From Soehngenia longivitae (GTDB lineage Bacteria > Bacillota > Clostridia > Tissierellales > Tissierellaceae), in NCBI RefSeq assembly GCF_004684055.1, contig NZ_SRIB01000009.1:1-64000 (forward strand): 64,000 nucleotides of DNA. Reading direction: 5' to 3'. Positions 26,532-36,177 of this stretch are shown one piece after another. The notes below the pieces were generated by a model. It worked only from the letters and a program-made list of their open reading frames with translations, had not been told where the DNA came from and ran no database searches. Position numbers and translations under genes: made by a program. Numbering within the stretch: position 1 is the stretch's first letter; each line of letters begins with the position of its first letter.

Positions 26532-27058
26532 TGAAACAATATGAAATTAGATTAACAGGCTCAGGGGGACAAGGCCTTATAACTGGAGGCATTATACTTG
26601 CTGAAGCTGCGATACTTGATGGTAAAAATGCACTTCAATCACAGTCATATGGTCCAGAAGCAAGGGGTGGAGCAAGTAAAGCAGAAGTTATCATTAGCGA
26701 TAAAGAGATTGTTTTTCCAAAGATAACTGAATGTGATTTACTTTTAGCTCTTACTAATGTAGCATGTAAGAAATATCTTAAATCTCTAAAAAAAGGTGGA
26801 ATTCTAGTAATCGACAGCTCAGTCGATAAACCCGATAGGGATGATATTACCGTGTATCAAATTCCAATAATAGAGACAGCTAATGAGAAACTAAAAAAAT
26901 CCATGGTTGCAAATATTGTAGCACTTGGAGCTCTTAATAAAATTCTGAATCTCGTATCGGAAAAATCACTTGAAAATGCTGTTTTGGATAGAGTCCCTAA
27001 AGGAACAGAAGAATTAAACAGAAATGCTTTAATTGAAGGAAGAAATTTAATAGTATAG
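26531..27058 (+). CDS. korC: 2-oxoglutarate:ferredoxin oxidoreductase gamma subunit
   Basis: 175 aa. Family signature TGSGGQGLITGGIILAEAA, then QSYGPEARGGASKAEV and a NIVALGALNKIL block. Start overlaps the korB stop (TAATG). Completes the DABC enzyme. Confidence 0.92.
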   Translation: MKQYEIRLTGSGGQGLITGGIILAEAAILDGKNALQSQSYGPEARGGASKAEVIISDKEIVFPKITECDLLLALTNVACKKYLKSLKKGGILVIDSSVDKPDRDDITVYQIPIIETANEKLKKSMVANIVALGALNKILNLVSEKSLENAVLDRVPKGTEELNRNALIEGRNLIV

Positions 27059-27072
27059 AGAGGATATTGCTG

Positions 27073-27945
27073 ATGGATCAGAACGTAATTACAAATATTC
27101 AAGAAAATTTTATGAGTCTCAGCAAGGCACAGAAAATCATAGCTGAATATATAATTAATCACTATGATAAAGCGGCATTTATGACAGCAGCAGCGATAGG
27201 AAATCAATTGAATGTAAGTGAATCAACAGTAGTTAGATTTGCCAATGTACTTGGTTATACTGGATATAAAGAGTTGCAGAGAGATTTACAGGAGTTGATA
27301 AGAAACAAATTGACTACCGTTCAAAGAATATCTTTATCAGATGAGCTAAGTAAAAGTAGTGAATTTATAGATAAAGTTATGGGAAAAGATATGGAAAATA
27401 TGAAAAAAACCATGTTAGAAATCAATGAACCTAATTTTAATTTAGCAGTAAATAGTATCATAGAAGCCGAAAATATTTTTATCATTGGATTAAGGAGTTC
27501 AACATTTCTAGCGGGGTATTTAAATTTTTATCTAAATTTTATATTTGATAATGTTAAATTAATTCAACCTTCAGCCAATGATATATTTGAACAATTAGCA
27601 AAAATTAAACCAAGCGATGTTCTTATTTGCATAACTTATCCTAGATATTCAAAAAGGACATTAGATGCTTTAGATTATGTGAATACTAAAGGTAGTAAAA
27701 TAATAACATTTACTGATAGCAGTTTATCTCCTGCATATAGTCGATCCGATATATCACTAATAGCTAAATCGGAAATGTTATCATTTGTCGATTCATTAGT
27801 AGCTCCTATGAGCCTAATAAATACATTTATATTAGCAATAGCAGCTAAAAGAAGAGAAGATATAACTCCTTATTTTGAAGAGTTAGAGTCTATTTGGGAG
27901 AAATATGGTACTTATAATGAATCTAGTAATACAAAAAACAACTAG
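27073..27945 (+). CDS. MurR/RpiR family transcriptional regulator
   Basis: 290 aa from ATG 27073 (AGAGGAT upstream). N-terminal RpiR helix-turn-helix (residues ~1-77, GNQLNVSESTVVRFANVLGYTGYKELQRDL) and a C-terminal SIS sugar-phosphate-binding domain (ENIFIIGLRSSTFLAGYL, DVLICITYPRYSKRTLDALDY). RpiR members sense phosphosugars. It is 14 bases after korC, so it may regulate that operon; the ligand is unknown. Confidence 0.85.
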   Translation: MDQNVITNIQENFMSLSKAQKIIAEYIINHYDKAAFMTAAAIGNQLNVSESTVVRFANVLGYTGYKELQRDLQELIRNKLTTVQRISLSDELSKSSEFIDKVMGKDMENMKKTMLEINEPNFNLAVNSIIEAENIFIIGLRSSTFLAGYLNFYLNFIFDNVKLIQPSANDIFEQLAKIKPSDVLICITYPRYSKRTLDALDYVNTKGSKIITFTDSSLSPAYSRSDISLIAKSEMLSFVDSLVAPMSLINTFILAIAAKRREDITPYFEELESIWEKYGTYNESSNTKNN

Positions 27946-27969
27946 TTCAATCTAGTTGTTTTTTTGTAT
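27929..27969 (+). terminator. Terminator after the kor-rpiR operon
   Basis: AACAACTAG with CTAGTTGTT and a T-run (27959-27965), overlapping the RpiR stop codon. Confidence 0.9.
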
Positions 27970-28045
27970 TATTAATATAACTTATTATCTAATATGATAT
28001 ATTATACTTATATAATAATGATAATACAATTAAGGGGGTATGCAA

Positions 28046-29266
28046 ATGACCAAAGTTGGAGTAATTGGGGCAGGCCCATCAGGAATAATTGCAAGCTGCA
28101 TTGCCGCTAATAGAGGACATGAAGTAACTCTGTTTGAAAAAAATAACATGATTGGCAAGAAACTTTTGATAACTGGTAAAGGTAGATGTAACATTACTAA
28201 CTCTTCTTCAATAGATGAATTTTTTGATAATATTGTCACTAATCCTCAGTTTTTGTATAGTGCATTATATACTTTTACTAATGATATGCTTTTAGATTTA
28301 CTAAAAGAGTATGGGTTAGAAGTTAAAATAGAAAGGGGTAATCGTGTTTTCCCAGTTTCTGATAAATCTATTGATGTAAGTAAAGCGCTTGAAAGATATT
28401 TGCTTAAATCAAAAGTAAAATTATTACTTAAAACTAAAGTGACTGATATTTATTATGATGAAAGTAAATTTAAGATTGAGAATGATAATAATGAAAAATA
28501 TATATTTGATAAAATTATAATAACAACTGGAGGTGTTAGTTATCCAGCTACTGGCTCTACAGGCGATGGATATAAATTTGCAAAAAAATTAGGGCATACC
28601 ATTGTTTCTTTGAAACCATCTCTAGTTCCAATTGAAATAAAGAGTAACTATTTAGATCAAGTAAGAGGGCTTTCATTAAAAAATGTAGAATTAATAGCAA
28701 AAACACGTGAGGGCAAATTAATTCATAAAGAGTTTGGAGAAATGATATTTACACATTTTGGTATCTCTGGGCCTATTGTATTGACTATGAGTAATTATAT
28801 AAATAAATATATTCCAAATGTAAATTTATTTATAGATTTTAAACCAGCTTTGACCGATGATAAATTAGAATTACGAATATTAAGAGATTTTGAGAAATAC
28901 AAAAACAAAGATATAAAAAATGCACTTGTTGATTTATTGCCAAAAAATATGATAGATTGGATAATTAACAATTCATCTATCGATCCAAATAAGAAAGTAA
29001 ATCAGATCACTAAATCAGAAAGAAAAAAATTAATTAATTCTATTAAAAGATTAAATTTAGAGTTTGTTAGGTTGAGACCGATAGAAGAAGCCATAGTAAC
29101 TAGTGGTGGAATAAAAGTAGATGAAATCAATCCTTCAACCATGGAATCAAAAATAGTACCTGGCTTATATTTTGCTGGAGAAATTATTGATATAGATGCA
29201 TTAACTGGTGGTTATAATTTACAGATTGCATTTTCAACAGGTTACTTAGCTGGAATTAATATATAA
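28046..29266 (+). CDS. BaiN/HI0933-type NAD(P)/FAD-dependent oxidoreductase
   Basis: 406 aa from ATG 28046, where AAGGGGG ends seven bases upstream; the ATG at 28040 is too close. Rossmann FAD site GVIGAGPSGIIASCIAANRGHEVTLFEK, the KGRCNITNSS motif typical of the HI0933 family, SYPATGSTGDGYKFAKKLGH, and the FAD C-terminal site PGLYFAGEIIDIDALTGGYNLQIAFSTG. Reaction unknown; in gut clostridia BaiN reduces bile acid intermediates, but most relatives are uncharacterised. Confidence 0.88.
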   Translation: MTKVGVIGAGPSGIIASCIAANRGHEVTLFEKNNMIGKKLLITGKGRCNITNSSSIDEFFDNIVTNPQFLYSALYTFTNDMLLDLLKEYGLEVKIERGNRVFPVSDKSIDVSKALERYLLKSKVKLLLKTKVTDIYYDESKFKIENDNNEKYIFDKIIITTGGVSYPATGSTGDGYKFAKKLGHTIVSLKPSLVPIEIKSNYLDQVRGLSLKNVELIAKTREGKLIHKEFGEMIFTHFGISGPIVLTMSNYINKYIPNVNLFIDFKPALTDDKLELRILRDFEKYKNKDIKNALVDLLPKNMIDWIINNSSIDPNKKVNQITKSERKKLINSIKRLNLEFVRLRPIEEAIVTSGGIKVDEINPSTMESKIVPGLYFAGEIIDIDALTGGYNLQIAFSTGYLAGINI

Positions 29267-29271
29267 ATTGC

Positions 29272-29300
29272 TTGTTAATAGGCACTTAATATTATATAAT
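29272..29300 (+). promoter_or_regulatory. Promoter of aroH-cmk-plsC-ispH
   Basis: TTGTTA (29272-29277), 17-bp spacer, TATAAT (29295-29300), then AAAAGGAG and the aroH start. Confidence 0.65.
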
Positions 29301-29315
29301 TAAAAGGAGATAATC

Positions 29316-29678
29316 ATGAATACTGTCTCTATAAGAGGAGCTATAACCGTCGATGATAATACAGAAGAGAGCATTTTATCTTCAACTAAAGAGCTCATAG
29401 AAACAATCGAAAAAAGAAATAAGCTAATAAAAAACAATGTCATATGCATGCTATTTACGGCAACTATTGATTTGGATGCTGCATATCCAGCAAAAGCAGC
29501 TAGAATGTTGGGATATACTCAATGCAGCTTGATGTGCTTTCAAGAAATGGCTGTAAAAGGAAGTCTTAGTAAATGCATTAGAGTATTGATTTTATATTTA
29601 TCTGAGACAAACCAAGATGGAGTTGAACATGTGTACTTAAGAGATGCCAGCGTTCTAAGGCCTGATCTTTCAAGTTAG
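29316..29678 (+). CDS. aroH: Chorismate mutase, AroH class
   Basis: 120 aa monofunctional chorismate mutase of the Bacillus type (chorismate to prephenate). Conserved SIRGAITVDDNTEESIL start, FTATIDLDAAYPAKAARMLGYTQ, SLMCFQEMAVKGSLSKCIRVLI with the active-site Arg and Cys, and VYLRDASVLRPDL end. Followed by a weak hairpin and cmk, the common clostridial order. Confidence 0.95.
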   Translation: MNTVSIRGAITVDDNTEESILSSTKELIETIEKRNKLIKNNVICMLFTATIDLDAAYPAKAARMLGYTQCSLMCFQEMAVKGSLSKCIRVLILYLSETNQDGVEHVYLRDASVLRPDLSS

Positions 29679-29680
29679 AT

Positions 29681-29696
29681 TGCCACCTTTTGGTGG
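29681..29696 (+). terminator. Weak hairpin between aroH and cmk
   Basis: GCCACC-TTTT-GGTGGC without a T-tract; probably an attenuating or processing hairpin. Confidence 0.45.
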
Positions 29697-29718
29697 CTAT
29701 ATTCATTAGGAGGAAAGT

Positions 29719-30396
29719 ATGGATAAAACTTTATTATCTATTGCAATTGATGGACCTGCTGGCGCAGGCAAAAGTACTGTTGCAAAGAAAATTGCAAAAA
29801 AATTAAATTTAGAATATATAGATACGGGTGCGATGTATCGAGCTTTTACTTTAAAAGTTTTAGAAAATGGATTAGATCCAAAAAATGAAAATGAAGTATT
29901 AAGCTTACTTGAAAACACAGAAATAATTTTTTTAAATAATCATATTTACTTAGATGGCAAAATCGTCGATGAGGAAATAAGAAATAATTCAGTTAGCAAG
30001 AATGTATCATATGTATCAAGCTATTCAGAAGTTAGGAAAAAGATGGTTGAACTTCAACAAGAAATGGCAAAGAAGAATAATGTTATTATGGACGGTAGAG
30101 ATATTGGAACTGTTGTGTTGCCAAATGCTTCGTATAAATTTTTCATCACCGCTCAACCCGAGGAAAGAGGGAAGAGAAGGTATATGGAATTAATAGAAAA
30201 AGGGGAAACTGATATTATTTTAGCTGATATTATAGATGATATTAATAAAAGAGATAAAATAGATAGCACTAGGAAAGAATCACCATTGAGAATTCCTGAT
30301 GATGCTATTGTTATAGATTCAACAAACCTAACAGTAGATGAAGTAGTGGATTTAATTATAGAATTGATTAAAGGAGTAAATAAAATTGTTTTATAA
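29719..30396 (+). CDS. cmk: Cytidylate kinase
   Basis: 225 aa. P-loop DGPAGAGKSTVAKKIA, IDTGAMYRAFTLKVLENGL, VMDGRDIGTVVLPNASYKFFITA and RDKIDSTRKESPL are conserved. Phosphorylates CMP and dCMP. AGGAGG upstream; overlaps plsC by 11 bases. Confidence 0.96.
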   Translation: MDKTLLSIAIDGPAGAGKSTVAKKIAKKLNLEYIDTGAMYRAFTLKVLENGLDPKNENEVLSLLENTEIIFLNNHIYLDGKIVDEEIRNNSVSKNVSYVSSYSEVRKKMVELQQEMAKKNNVIMDGRDIGTVVLPNASYKFFITAQPEERGKRRYMELIEKGETDIILADIIDDINKRDKIDSTRKESPLRIPDDAIVIDSTNLTVDEVVDLIIELIKGVNKIVL

Positions 30397-30964
30397 TTTT
30401 GCTAAGGGCATAGTATTTATATTTCAAAAACTATTTTTTAGGATAGAGATTTATGGCAAAGAAAATATACCAATGAGTGGGAGACTTATATTGTGTTCAA
30501 ATCATCATAGTAATTGGGATCCTGTAACTCTAGCAGTTTTTTTCCCTAGGCAAGTGCATTGGATGGCAAAAAAAGAATTATTTAAGAATAAGATATTTGC
30601 TAAATTATTATTTTCACTTGGAGTGTTTCCGGTTGATAGAGAAGGAAATGATTTAACAGCGATTAAAAAATCTCTTCGAATATTAAAAGAAGAAAGAGTA
30701 CTCGGCATTTTCCCAGAAGGGACTCGTGTTAAATACTTTAATGATGACTTTATAAAATCAGGTTTGGCTTTAATTGCAGTAAAGTCACAATCTCCTGTGC
30801 TCCCAGTATATAGTGAAGGAAATTATAAATTATTTAGTAAGATAAAAATAATAATAGGGCACCCTATCTATATTGAGTTAGAGGATAATGTAAAACTTAG
30901 CAATGAAAAATATACCGAAATTAGCAAAGATATCATGCGAAAAGTTTATGAATTAGGAGGTTAA
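30386..30964 (+). CDS. plsC: 1-acyl-sn-glycerol-3-phosphate acyltransferase
   Basis: 192 aa from TTG 30386 (AAGGAGT upstream). NHHSNWDP (HX4D), GVFPVDRE and FPEGTR motifs are complete, with a hydrophobic N-terminus at the membrane. Makes phosphatidic acid from lysophosphatidate. Confidence 0.92.
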   Translation: MFYNFAKGIVFIFQKLFFRIEIYGKENIPMSGRLILCSNHHSNWDPVTLAVFFPRQVHWMAKKELFKNKIFAKLLFSLGVFPVDREGNDLTAIKKSLRILKEERVLGIFPEGTRVKYFNDDFIKSGLALIAVKSQSPVLPVYSEGNYKLFSKIKIIIGHPIYIELEDNVKLSNEKYTEISKDIMRKVYELGG

Positions 30965-30966
30965 TT

Positions 30967-32883
30967 GTGGAGGTAATTATATCAAAGAATGCAGGATTTT
31001 GTTTCGGAGTAGAAAGAGCCATAAATACTGCTTTAAAAACAATCGAAAATGAAGAAATTGTTTACTCATATGGTCCGCTGGTCCATAATCAACAAGTGGT
31101 TGATTATTTAGAAGACAAAGGGATCATTACGGTAGATTCTATAGAAGGCTTAATGGGCAAAGATACTGGTGCAGTTATCATAAGATCTCATGGATTGCCT
31201 AAACATACAATAGAGGAGATAGAGAAACTAGGTTTTAAAATAGTTGATTGTACTTGCCCTTTTGTAAAATCTGTTCATAATAAAGTTTCTGAATATAGCA
31301 GTAAAGGATATAATATAATAATAGTTGGAGATAAAGATCACCCAGAAGTGATAGGGATAAATGGTTGGTGTGACAATCAAGCATATATAGTGAATACAAT
31401 TGAAGATGCAAAAAACTTAGATTTTATGGATAAAATATGCATAGTATCACAGACGACCAATAACATAGATAAATTTACCGAAATATCAAAAATTGTAGAA
31501 GAAAAAGCAAATGAAGCTATTATTTTTAATACGATATGTAATGCAACTAGATTAAGACAGGAATCTGTTGCTGAATTAGCAAAACAGGTTGATGCTATGA
31601 TAGTCCTAGGAGGCAATAATAGTTCAAACACAAAGAAATTAGCAGACATAAGTAGAATTTATAATGACAATGTTTATCTTTTAGAATCAATATCAGAAAT
31701 TTCTTTGCAAGAATTAAATAAATTTAATAAAATAGGTATAACAGCAGGTGCTTCAACACCTGATTGGATAATTAAGGAGGCTGTTAGGGTAATGGAAAAT
31801 TTCAACAAGGATGAAATGATGGAGGCCATCGATAGTTCTTTCAAGAGAATTAATCGTGGAGATGTATTAAAGGGAACAGTTTTGTATGTAACAAACAATG
31901 AAGTTATGGTAAACATCAATTATAAAAGTGATGGAATTATTCAAAAAGAAGAGCTATCAAAAGACTCAAATGTAAATCCAAAAGATATCTTTAAAGTAGG
32001 TGATGAGATTGATGTTTATGTTTTAAAATTAGATGATGGCGAAGGAAATGTTGTACTTTCAACTAAACGTGTAGAGTACTTAAAAGATTGGGAAAAACTA
32101 GAAGACAAATTCAAAAATGATGAAATTGTTGAAGCAAAAGTAAAAAATGTAGTTAAAGGTGGACTGATTGCTTCAATTAATGGCATAAATGGATTCATAC
32201 CTGCATCACAAATATCTGTAAAATTTGTTAAGGATTTAAATCAATTTGTTGGGAAAATTCTTAAATGCAAGATTATCGATTTTGATGTAGAAAAGAAGAA
32301 ATTAATATTATCTAGCAAAGCCGTAGAAAAGGAAGAAAAAGATAAAAAGAAGAAAGATCTTTGGGAAAACATACATGAAAATGATATCATTAAAGGAAGA
32401 GTCCAAAGAATTACTGATTTTGGTGCTTTTGTAGATGTAGGTGGAGTAGATGGATTGATACACATCTCAGACATGGCTTGGTACAGAATAAAACATCCTT
32501 CTGAAGTCCTAAAAGAAGGACAAGAAGTAGAAGTAAAAGTATTAAGTATTGATCAAGAGAAAGGAAAAATCTCACTAGGCTTGAAACAAACTTTACAAGA
32601 ACCATGGGAAGAATTTATTCAGAATTACAAAGTTGGAGATGTAATTGAGGGTGAAATTGTAAATTTATTGGACTTCGGTGCTTTCGTTAGATTAATTAAT
32701 GGGGTAGACGGCTTGTTGCATGTTTCGCAAATTTCAAATGATCATATAGAAAAGCCAAGTGATGTATTGAAGATTGGAGACAAAATAAAGGTAGAAATTG
32801 TCGATATTGATGAAGAAAATAAAAAAGTGAATTTAAGTCATAAGAATGTTGAGAATAATATAAATAATTCTAGTGAAGAATAG
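30967..32883 (+). CDS. ispH: IspH-ribosomal protein S1 fusion
   Basis: 638 aa from GTG 30967 (AGGAGG upstream). Residues 1-282 are 4-hydroxy-3-methylbut-2-enyl diphosphate reductase, with the three cluster Cys in GFCFGVERA, DCTCPFVKSV and NTICNATRLRQ and the TAGASTPDW C-terminal motif. Residues ~298-626 carry four S1 RNA-binding domains (for example GRVQRITDFGAFVDVGGVDG, GEIVNLLDFGAFVRLINGVDG), resembling bacterial S1. Such fusions are known in Clostridia; whether one protein does both jobs or is processed is unknown. Confidence 0.93.
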   Translation: MEVIISKNAGFCFGVERAINTALKTIENEEIVYSYGPLVHNQQVVDYLEDKGIITVDSIEGLMGKDTGAVIIRSHGLPKHTIEEIEKLGFKIVDCTCPFVKSVHNKVSEYSSKGYNIIIVGDKDHPEVIGINGWCDNQAYIVNTIEDAKNLDFMDKICIVSQTTNNIDKFTEISKIVEEKANEAIIFNTICNATRLRQESVAELAKQVDAMIVLGGNNSSNTKKLADISRIYNDNVYLLESISEISLQELNKFNKIGITAGASTPDWIIKEAVRVMENFNKDEMMEAIDSSFKRINRGDVLKGTVLYVTNNEVMVNINYKSDGIIQKEELSKDSNVNPKDIFKVGDEIDVYVLKLDDGEGNVVLSTKRVEYLKDWEKLEDKFKNDEIVEAKVKNVVKGGLIASINGINGFIPASQISVKFVKDLNQFVGKILKCKIIDFDVEKKKLILSSKAVEKEEKDKKKKDLWENIHENDIIKGRVQRITDFGAFVDVGGVDGLIHISDMAWYRIKHPSEVLKEGQEVEVKVLSIDQEKGKISLGLKQTLQEPWEEFIQNYKVGDVIEGEIVNLLDFGAFVRLINGVDGLLHVSQISNDHIEKPSDVLKIGDKIKVEIVDIDEENKKVNLSHKNVENNINNSSEE

Positions 32884-32896
32884 CAAATATAGAGTT

Positions 32897-32925
32897 AATG
32901 GGCTGTATATACAGCCCATTTCTCA
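32897..32925. terminator. Palindromic terminator after ispH-rpsA
   Basis: AATGGGCTGTAT at 32897-32908 and its complement at 32909-32920 form a perfect 24-bp palindrome followed by a T-rich stretch. Confidence 0.8.
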
Positions 32926-32951
32926 TATAATCATAGTAATGAGGTGAAATA

Positions 32952-34013
32952 ATGGATATTAGAGAAGCATTAATGACTTTAACAAATTCATATGGGGTAT
33001 CTGGTCAAGAGTATAATTTACATGAAATGATCATAAACATATTTAAGGATTATGTAGATAGCACTGAAATAGACTCCTTGGGGAATATTATTTTTTTTAA
33101 AAAGGGAACAAATGATGATGGTTTTAAAATAATGCTAGCAGCTCATATGGATGAAATTGGATTAATGGTAACAAAAATAGAAGATAACGGGTTTTTGAGA
33201 TTCGCTGAAGTTGGTGGCATCGATCCGAGAACTGTAGTTGGGCAGGAGGTACTTGTACATGGAAGTAAAGTTATCCCTGGAGTCATTGGAACCAAGCCAC
33301 CTCATATGATAGAAAAAGAAGAACAAGAAAAAAGCTTGAAATTAAAAGACATGATTATCGATACGGGTTACAGCAGAGAAAATCTTATTAAGTATGTACA
33401 TATTGGTGATTTTATCAGCATTAAAAGAGAGTCTATGCTTTTGTCAAACGACAGAATGGCTGGAAAATCAATGGATGACAGAGTTGGCGTGGCAGTTTTA
33501 TATGATTTAGTAAAGAGGTTAAATAGTATTAAACATTATCCGGATGTATATATGGTATGTACTGTGCAAGAGGAAGTTACAATGAGTGGTGCAAGAACAA
33601 GTGCATATTCAATAAACCCTGATATCGGAATTGCTATAGATGTTGGTTTTGGATATACTCCTGAATTGAAGAAATCTGAAACTTTAATATTGGGTAAAGG
33701 CCCTGGAATAACTTTGGGAGGGAATATTGATAATACCTTAAGAAAACAATTAATTGAGGTTGCAAAAGAATATAATATTCCATATCAACATTCTATAGAG
33801 CCAGGCCCCACAGGTACTGATGGTTCTGCAATTCAAATAACCAAGGAAGGGATACCAACACTAGTTATTTCTGTACCACTTAGATACATGCATACTTCAG
33901 TAGAACTGGTTGATCTAAAAGATATTAGATTCACTTCGATTTTATTATCAAATTTTATTAAGAATACTAAAAAAATTAACTACAGTTTTGTGGAGGAAAA
34001 TTTATGTTATTAG
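32952..34013 (+). CDS. M42 family metallopeptidase, first of three
   Basis: 353 aa cytosolic di-zinc aminopeptidase of the FrvX/YsdC/TET class. Metal ligands are visible: HMDE in LAAHMDEIGLMV, DD in KSMDDRVG, EE in VQEEVTMSGA, D in IAIDVGFG and H in YMHTSVE. AGGTGAAAT precedes the ATG. It overlaps the second copy by 10 bases. Confidence 0.9.
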   Translation: MDIREALMTLTNSYGVSGQEYNLHEMIINIFKDYVDSTEIDSLGNIIFFKKGTNDDGFKIMLAAHMDEIGLMVTKIEDNGFLRFAEVGGIDPRTVVGQEVLVHGSKVIPGVIGTKPPHMIEKEEQEKSLKLKDMIIDTGYSRENLIKYVHIGDFISIKRESMLLSNDRMAGKSMDDRVGVAVLYDLVKRLNSIKHYPDVYMVCTVQEEVTMSGARTSAYSINPDIGIAIDVGFGYTPELKKSETLILGKGPGITLGGNIDNTLRKQLIEVAKEYNIPYQHSIEPGPTGTDGSAIQITKEGIPTLVISVPLRYMHTSVELVDLKDIRFTSILLSNFIKNTKKINYSFVEENLCY

Positions 34014-35041
34014 AAATATTAACACAAGCTAATGGTGTGTCTGGAAATGAAAAAGAAGTAAGAGATATAATTTTTAAAGAAGTGAAGCAATATGCAGATG
34101 AAATAAAAATAGATAAAATCGGGAATCTAATTGTTCATAAGAAAGGGATCAAAGAATCAAAAAATAAAGTATTATTTGCTGCTCATATGGATGAAGTAGG
34201 TCTTATTGTAACAGATATAGATGAGCTGGGGTTCGTTAAATTTACTACTGTAGGTGGAATAGACAAAAGAGTTTTAGTTTCAAAAACTGTAATTATTGGA
34301 AAAAATAAAGTTCCTGGAGTTATAGGTGCTAAACCAATACATTTGCAAAAAAATAACGAGAGAGACAATACAATTCCTCTAGAAAATTTATATATAGATA
34401 TTGGTGCTGATAACAAAAGCGAAGCCGAGCAATTAATAGAAATAGGAGATTATATTGCCTTTAATACTAAGTATGAGGAATTTGGTGATGGAAATATTAA
34501 AGCAAAAGCATTAGACGACAGAGTTGGCTGCTCTATTCTAATAGATTTAATAAAAGATGAAAATATAGAGTATGATTTTTACGCTGTTTTTACTGTTATG
34601 GAAGAAGTTGGCTTAGTAGGTGCAGGGCCAGCTGCTTACAGCATAAACCCTGATATAAGTGTTATCCTTGAGGGCACAGTTTGCTATGAGATGCCAGAAT
34701 TAGATTCACATTTAGTACCTACAAAACTAGGACATGGACCAGTAATTTCATTAGTAGATAGGCATTCCTTATACGACTATGAATTGAGAGAGATTGCAGT
34801 GAATACTGCAATGAAGAATAATATTCCATATCAATATAGAAAAACTTCAAGTGGCGGAAATGATGCTGGAGAGATACAAGTTTCTAGATCTGGTTCAAAA
34901 ACATTAGCAATATCTTTAGCCACAAGATATATACACAGCACTTCATCAATAATAAACAAAGATGATTATTACAATACTGTTTTATTAATAAAACATTTAG
35001 TGCCAATTCTTTGTGAGGGGGAAAAAAATGATAGATTCTAA
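34004..35041 (+). CDS. M42 family metallopeptidase, second of three
   Basis: 345 aa. Ligands HMDEVG, ALDDRVG, MEEVGLVGA and RYIHSTSS are present; the fourth ligand position reads ILEGT instead of AIDV, an Asp-to-Glu change also seen in one M42 subgroup. GGAGGAAAAT ribosome site lies inside the first gene. Clearly diverged from its neighbours, so an old duplication. Confidence 0.9.
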   Translation: MLLEILTQANGVSGNEKEVRDIIFKEVKQYADEIKIDKIGNLIVHKKGIKESKNKVLFAAHMDEVGLIVTDIDELGFVKFTTVGGIDKRVLVSKTVIIGKNKVPGVIGAKPIHLQKNNERDNTIPLENLYIDIGADNKSEAEQLIEIGDYIAFNTKYEEFGDGNIKAKALDDRVGCSILIDLIKDENIEYDFYAVFTVMEEVGLVGAGPAAYSINPDISVILEGTVCYEMPELDSHLVPTKLGHGPVISLVDRHSLYDYELREIAVNTAMKNNIPYQYRKTSSGGNDAGEIQVSRSGSKTLAISLATRYIHSTSSIINKDDYYNTVLLIKHLVPILCEGEKNDRF

Positions 35042-36008
35042 CTTATTAAAAAAAATTGTTACAACTTATGGACCTTCGTCAAGAGAAGAAATAATAAGAA
35101 ATTTAATAGTAAATGAAATAAAAGAATATGTTGATGAAATAAAAATAGATGCCCTTGGTAATTTAATTGCACATAAAATGGGATCTGGCAAGAAAATGAT
35201 GATTTCATCACATATGGATCAGATAGGCTTGATGGTAATAGATATAGATGAAAAGGGATTTATTAGATTTACTAACATAGGGGGAATTAATCCAAACCTA
35301 ATTCTAGGCTATAGAGTAAGATTTGAAAATGGAACCATTGGAGTAATTTGCTCAGAAAAACTTGAAGATAATGATAAGTTAAAAATAGAAAAATTGTATA
35401 TAGACATAGGGACTGATGGAAGAGAAGATACAATGAAGGCCGTAAAAATCGGAGATATTTGTATTTTTCAAAATGAATTCATAGAAACTGAAAAAGTAAT
35501 TATTTCTCCATATTTAGATGATAGGATTGGTTGTTATATATTAATAGAAACAATTAAAAATATCACTAGTAATTCGTATGATTTATATTTTGTTTTTACT
35601 GTGCAAGAAGAAGTGGGAATAAGAGGTGCAAAAACTGCAGCATTCTCAATTGATCCTGATATAGGTTTGGCAATTGATGTAACTTCTACTTTTGACACCC
35701 CTAAAAATGAGAAACTAAGTGTAAAATTATTCAATGGAGCTGCTATAAAAGCAATGGATTATTCACTTATAGCAGATAAAGATATAAAAAACTCATTGAT
35801 TGAATTAGCAGAAAAAACAGGTATAAAATACCAGATAGAAGTTTTAGAACATGGTGGAACAGATGCCGGAGCTATTCATATGTCAAAATCAGGAGTTAAA
35901 ACAGGTGCAATATCTGTACCTTGTAGATATATACATTCTCAATCAGAGATGGTTTCTAAAGATGATGTAAAAATGTGTTTGGAACTAATTAAATTATACA
36001 TTAAATAA
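35028..36008 (+). CDS. M42 family metallopeptidase, third of three
   Basis: 326 aa from ATG 35028 (GAGGGGG upstream), overlapping the second by 14 bases. HMDQIG, PYLDDRIG, VQEEVGIRGA, AIDV and RYIHSQSE retain all ligands. The insertion before the PDZ-like lid is short relative to the first copy. Together the three may give different substrate ranges or a mixed TET complex (inference). Confidence 0.9.
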   Translation: MIDSNLLKKIVTTYGPSSREEIIRNLIVNEIKEYVDEIKIDALGNLIAHKMGSGKKMMISSHMDQIGLMVIDIDEKGFIRFTNIGGINPNLILGYRVRFENGTIGVICSEKLEDNDKLKIEKLYIDIGTDGREDTMKAVKIGDICIFQNEFIETEKVIISPYLDDRIGCYILIETIKNITSNSYDLYFVFTVQEEVGIRGAKTAAFSIDPDIGLAIDVTSTFDTPKNEKLSVKLFNGAAIKAMDYSLIADKDIKNSLIELAEKTGIKYQIEVLEHGGTDAGAIHMSKSGVKTGAISVPCRYIHSQSEMVSKDDVKMCLELIKLYIK

Positions 36009-36020
36009 GTATTTTCAAAA

Positions 36021-36057
36021 GCCTTGGAGTTAAAATAATATCCAAGGCATTATATTT
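36021..36057 (+). terminator. Terminator after the M42 cluster
   Basis: GCCTTGGA (36021-36028) with TCCAAGGC (36041-36048) and a weak T-rich tail. Confidence 0.75.
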
Positions 36058-36089
36058 ATAAGAACGTGAATTTTTTTTAGTTTTTTTTG

Positions 36090-36118
36090 TTGATTAGTGG
36101 TATATATTATGGTAGAAT
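36090..36118 (+). promoter_or_regulatory. Promoter of the ptsI-fru operon
   Basis: TTGATT (36090-36095), 17-bp spacer, TAGAAT (36113-36118), leaving a ~55-nt leader before ptsI. A DeoR-type operator is expected close by but I see no clear repeat. Confidence 0.65.
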
Positions 36119-36177
36119 TAAAACAATCAAAAGTGAGCATAATATGTCAAGTTAAATCATATATGTGGAGGTTAAAA

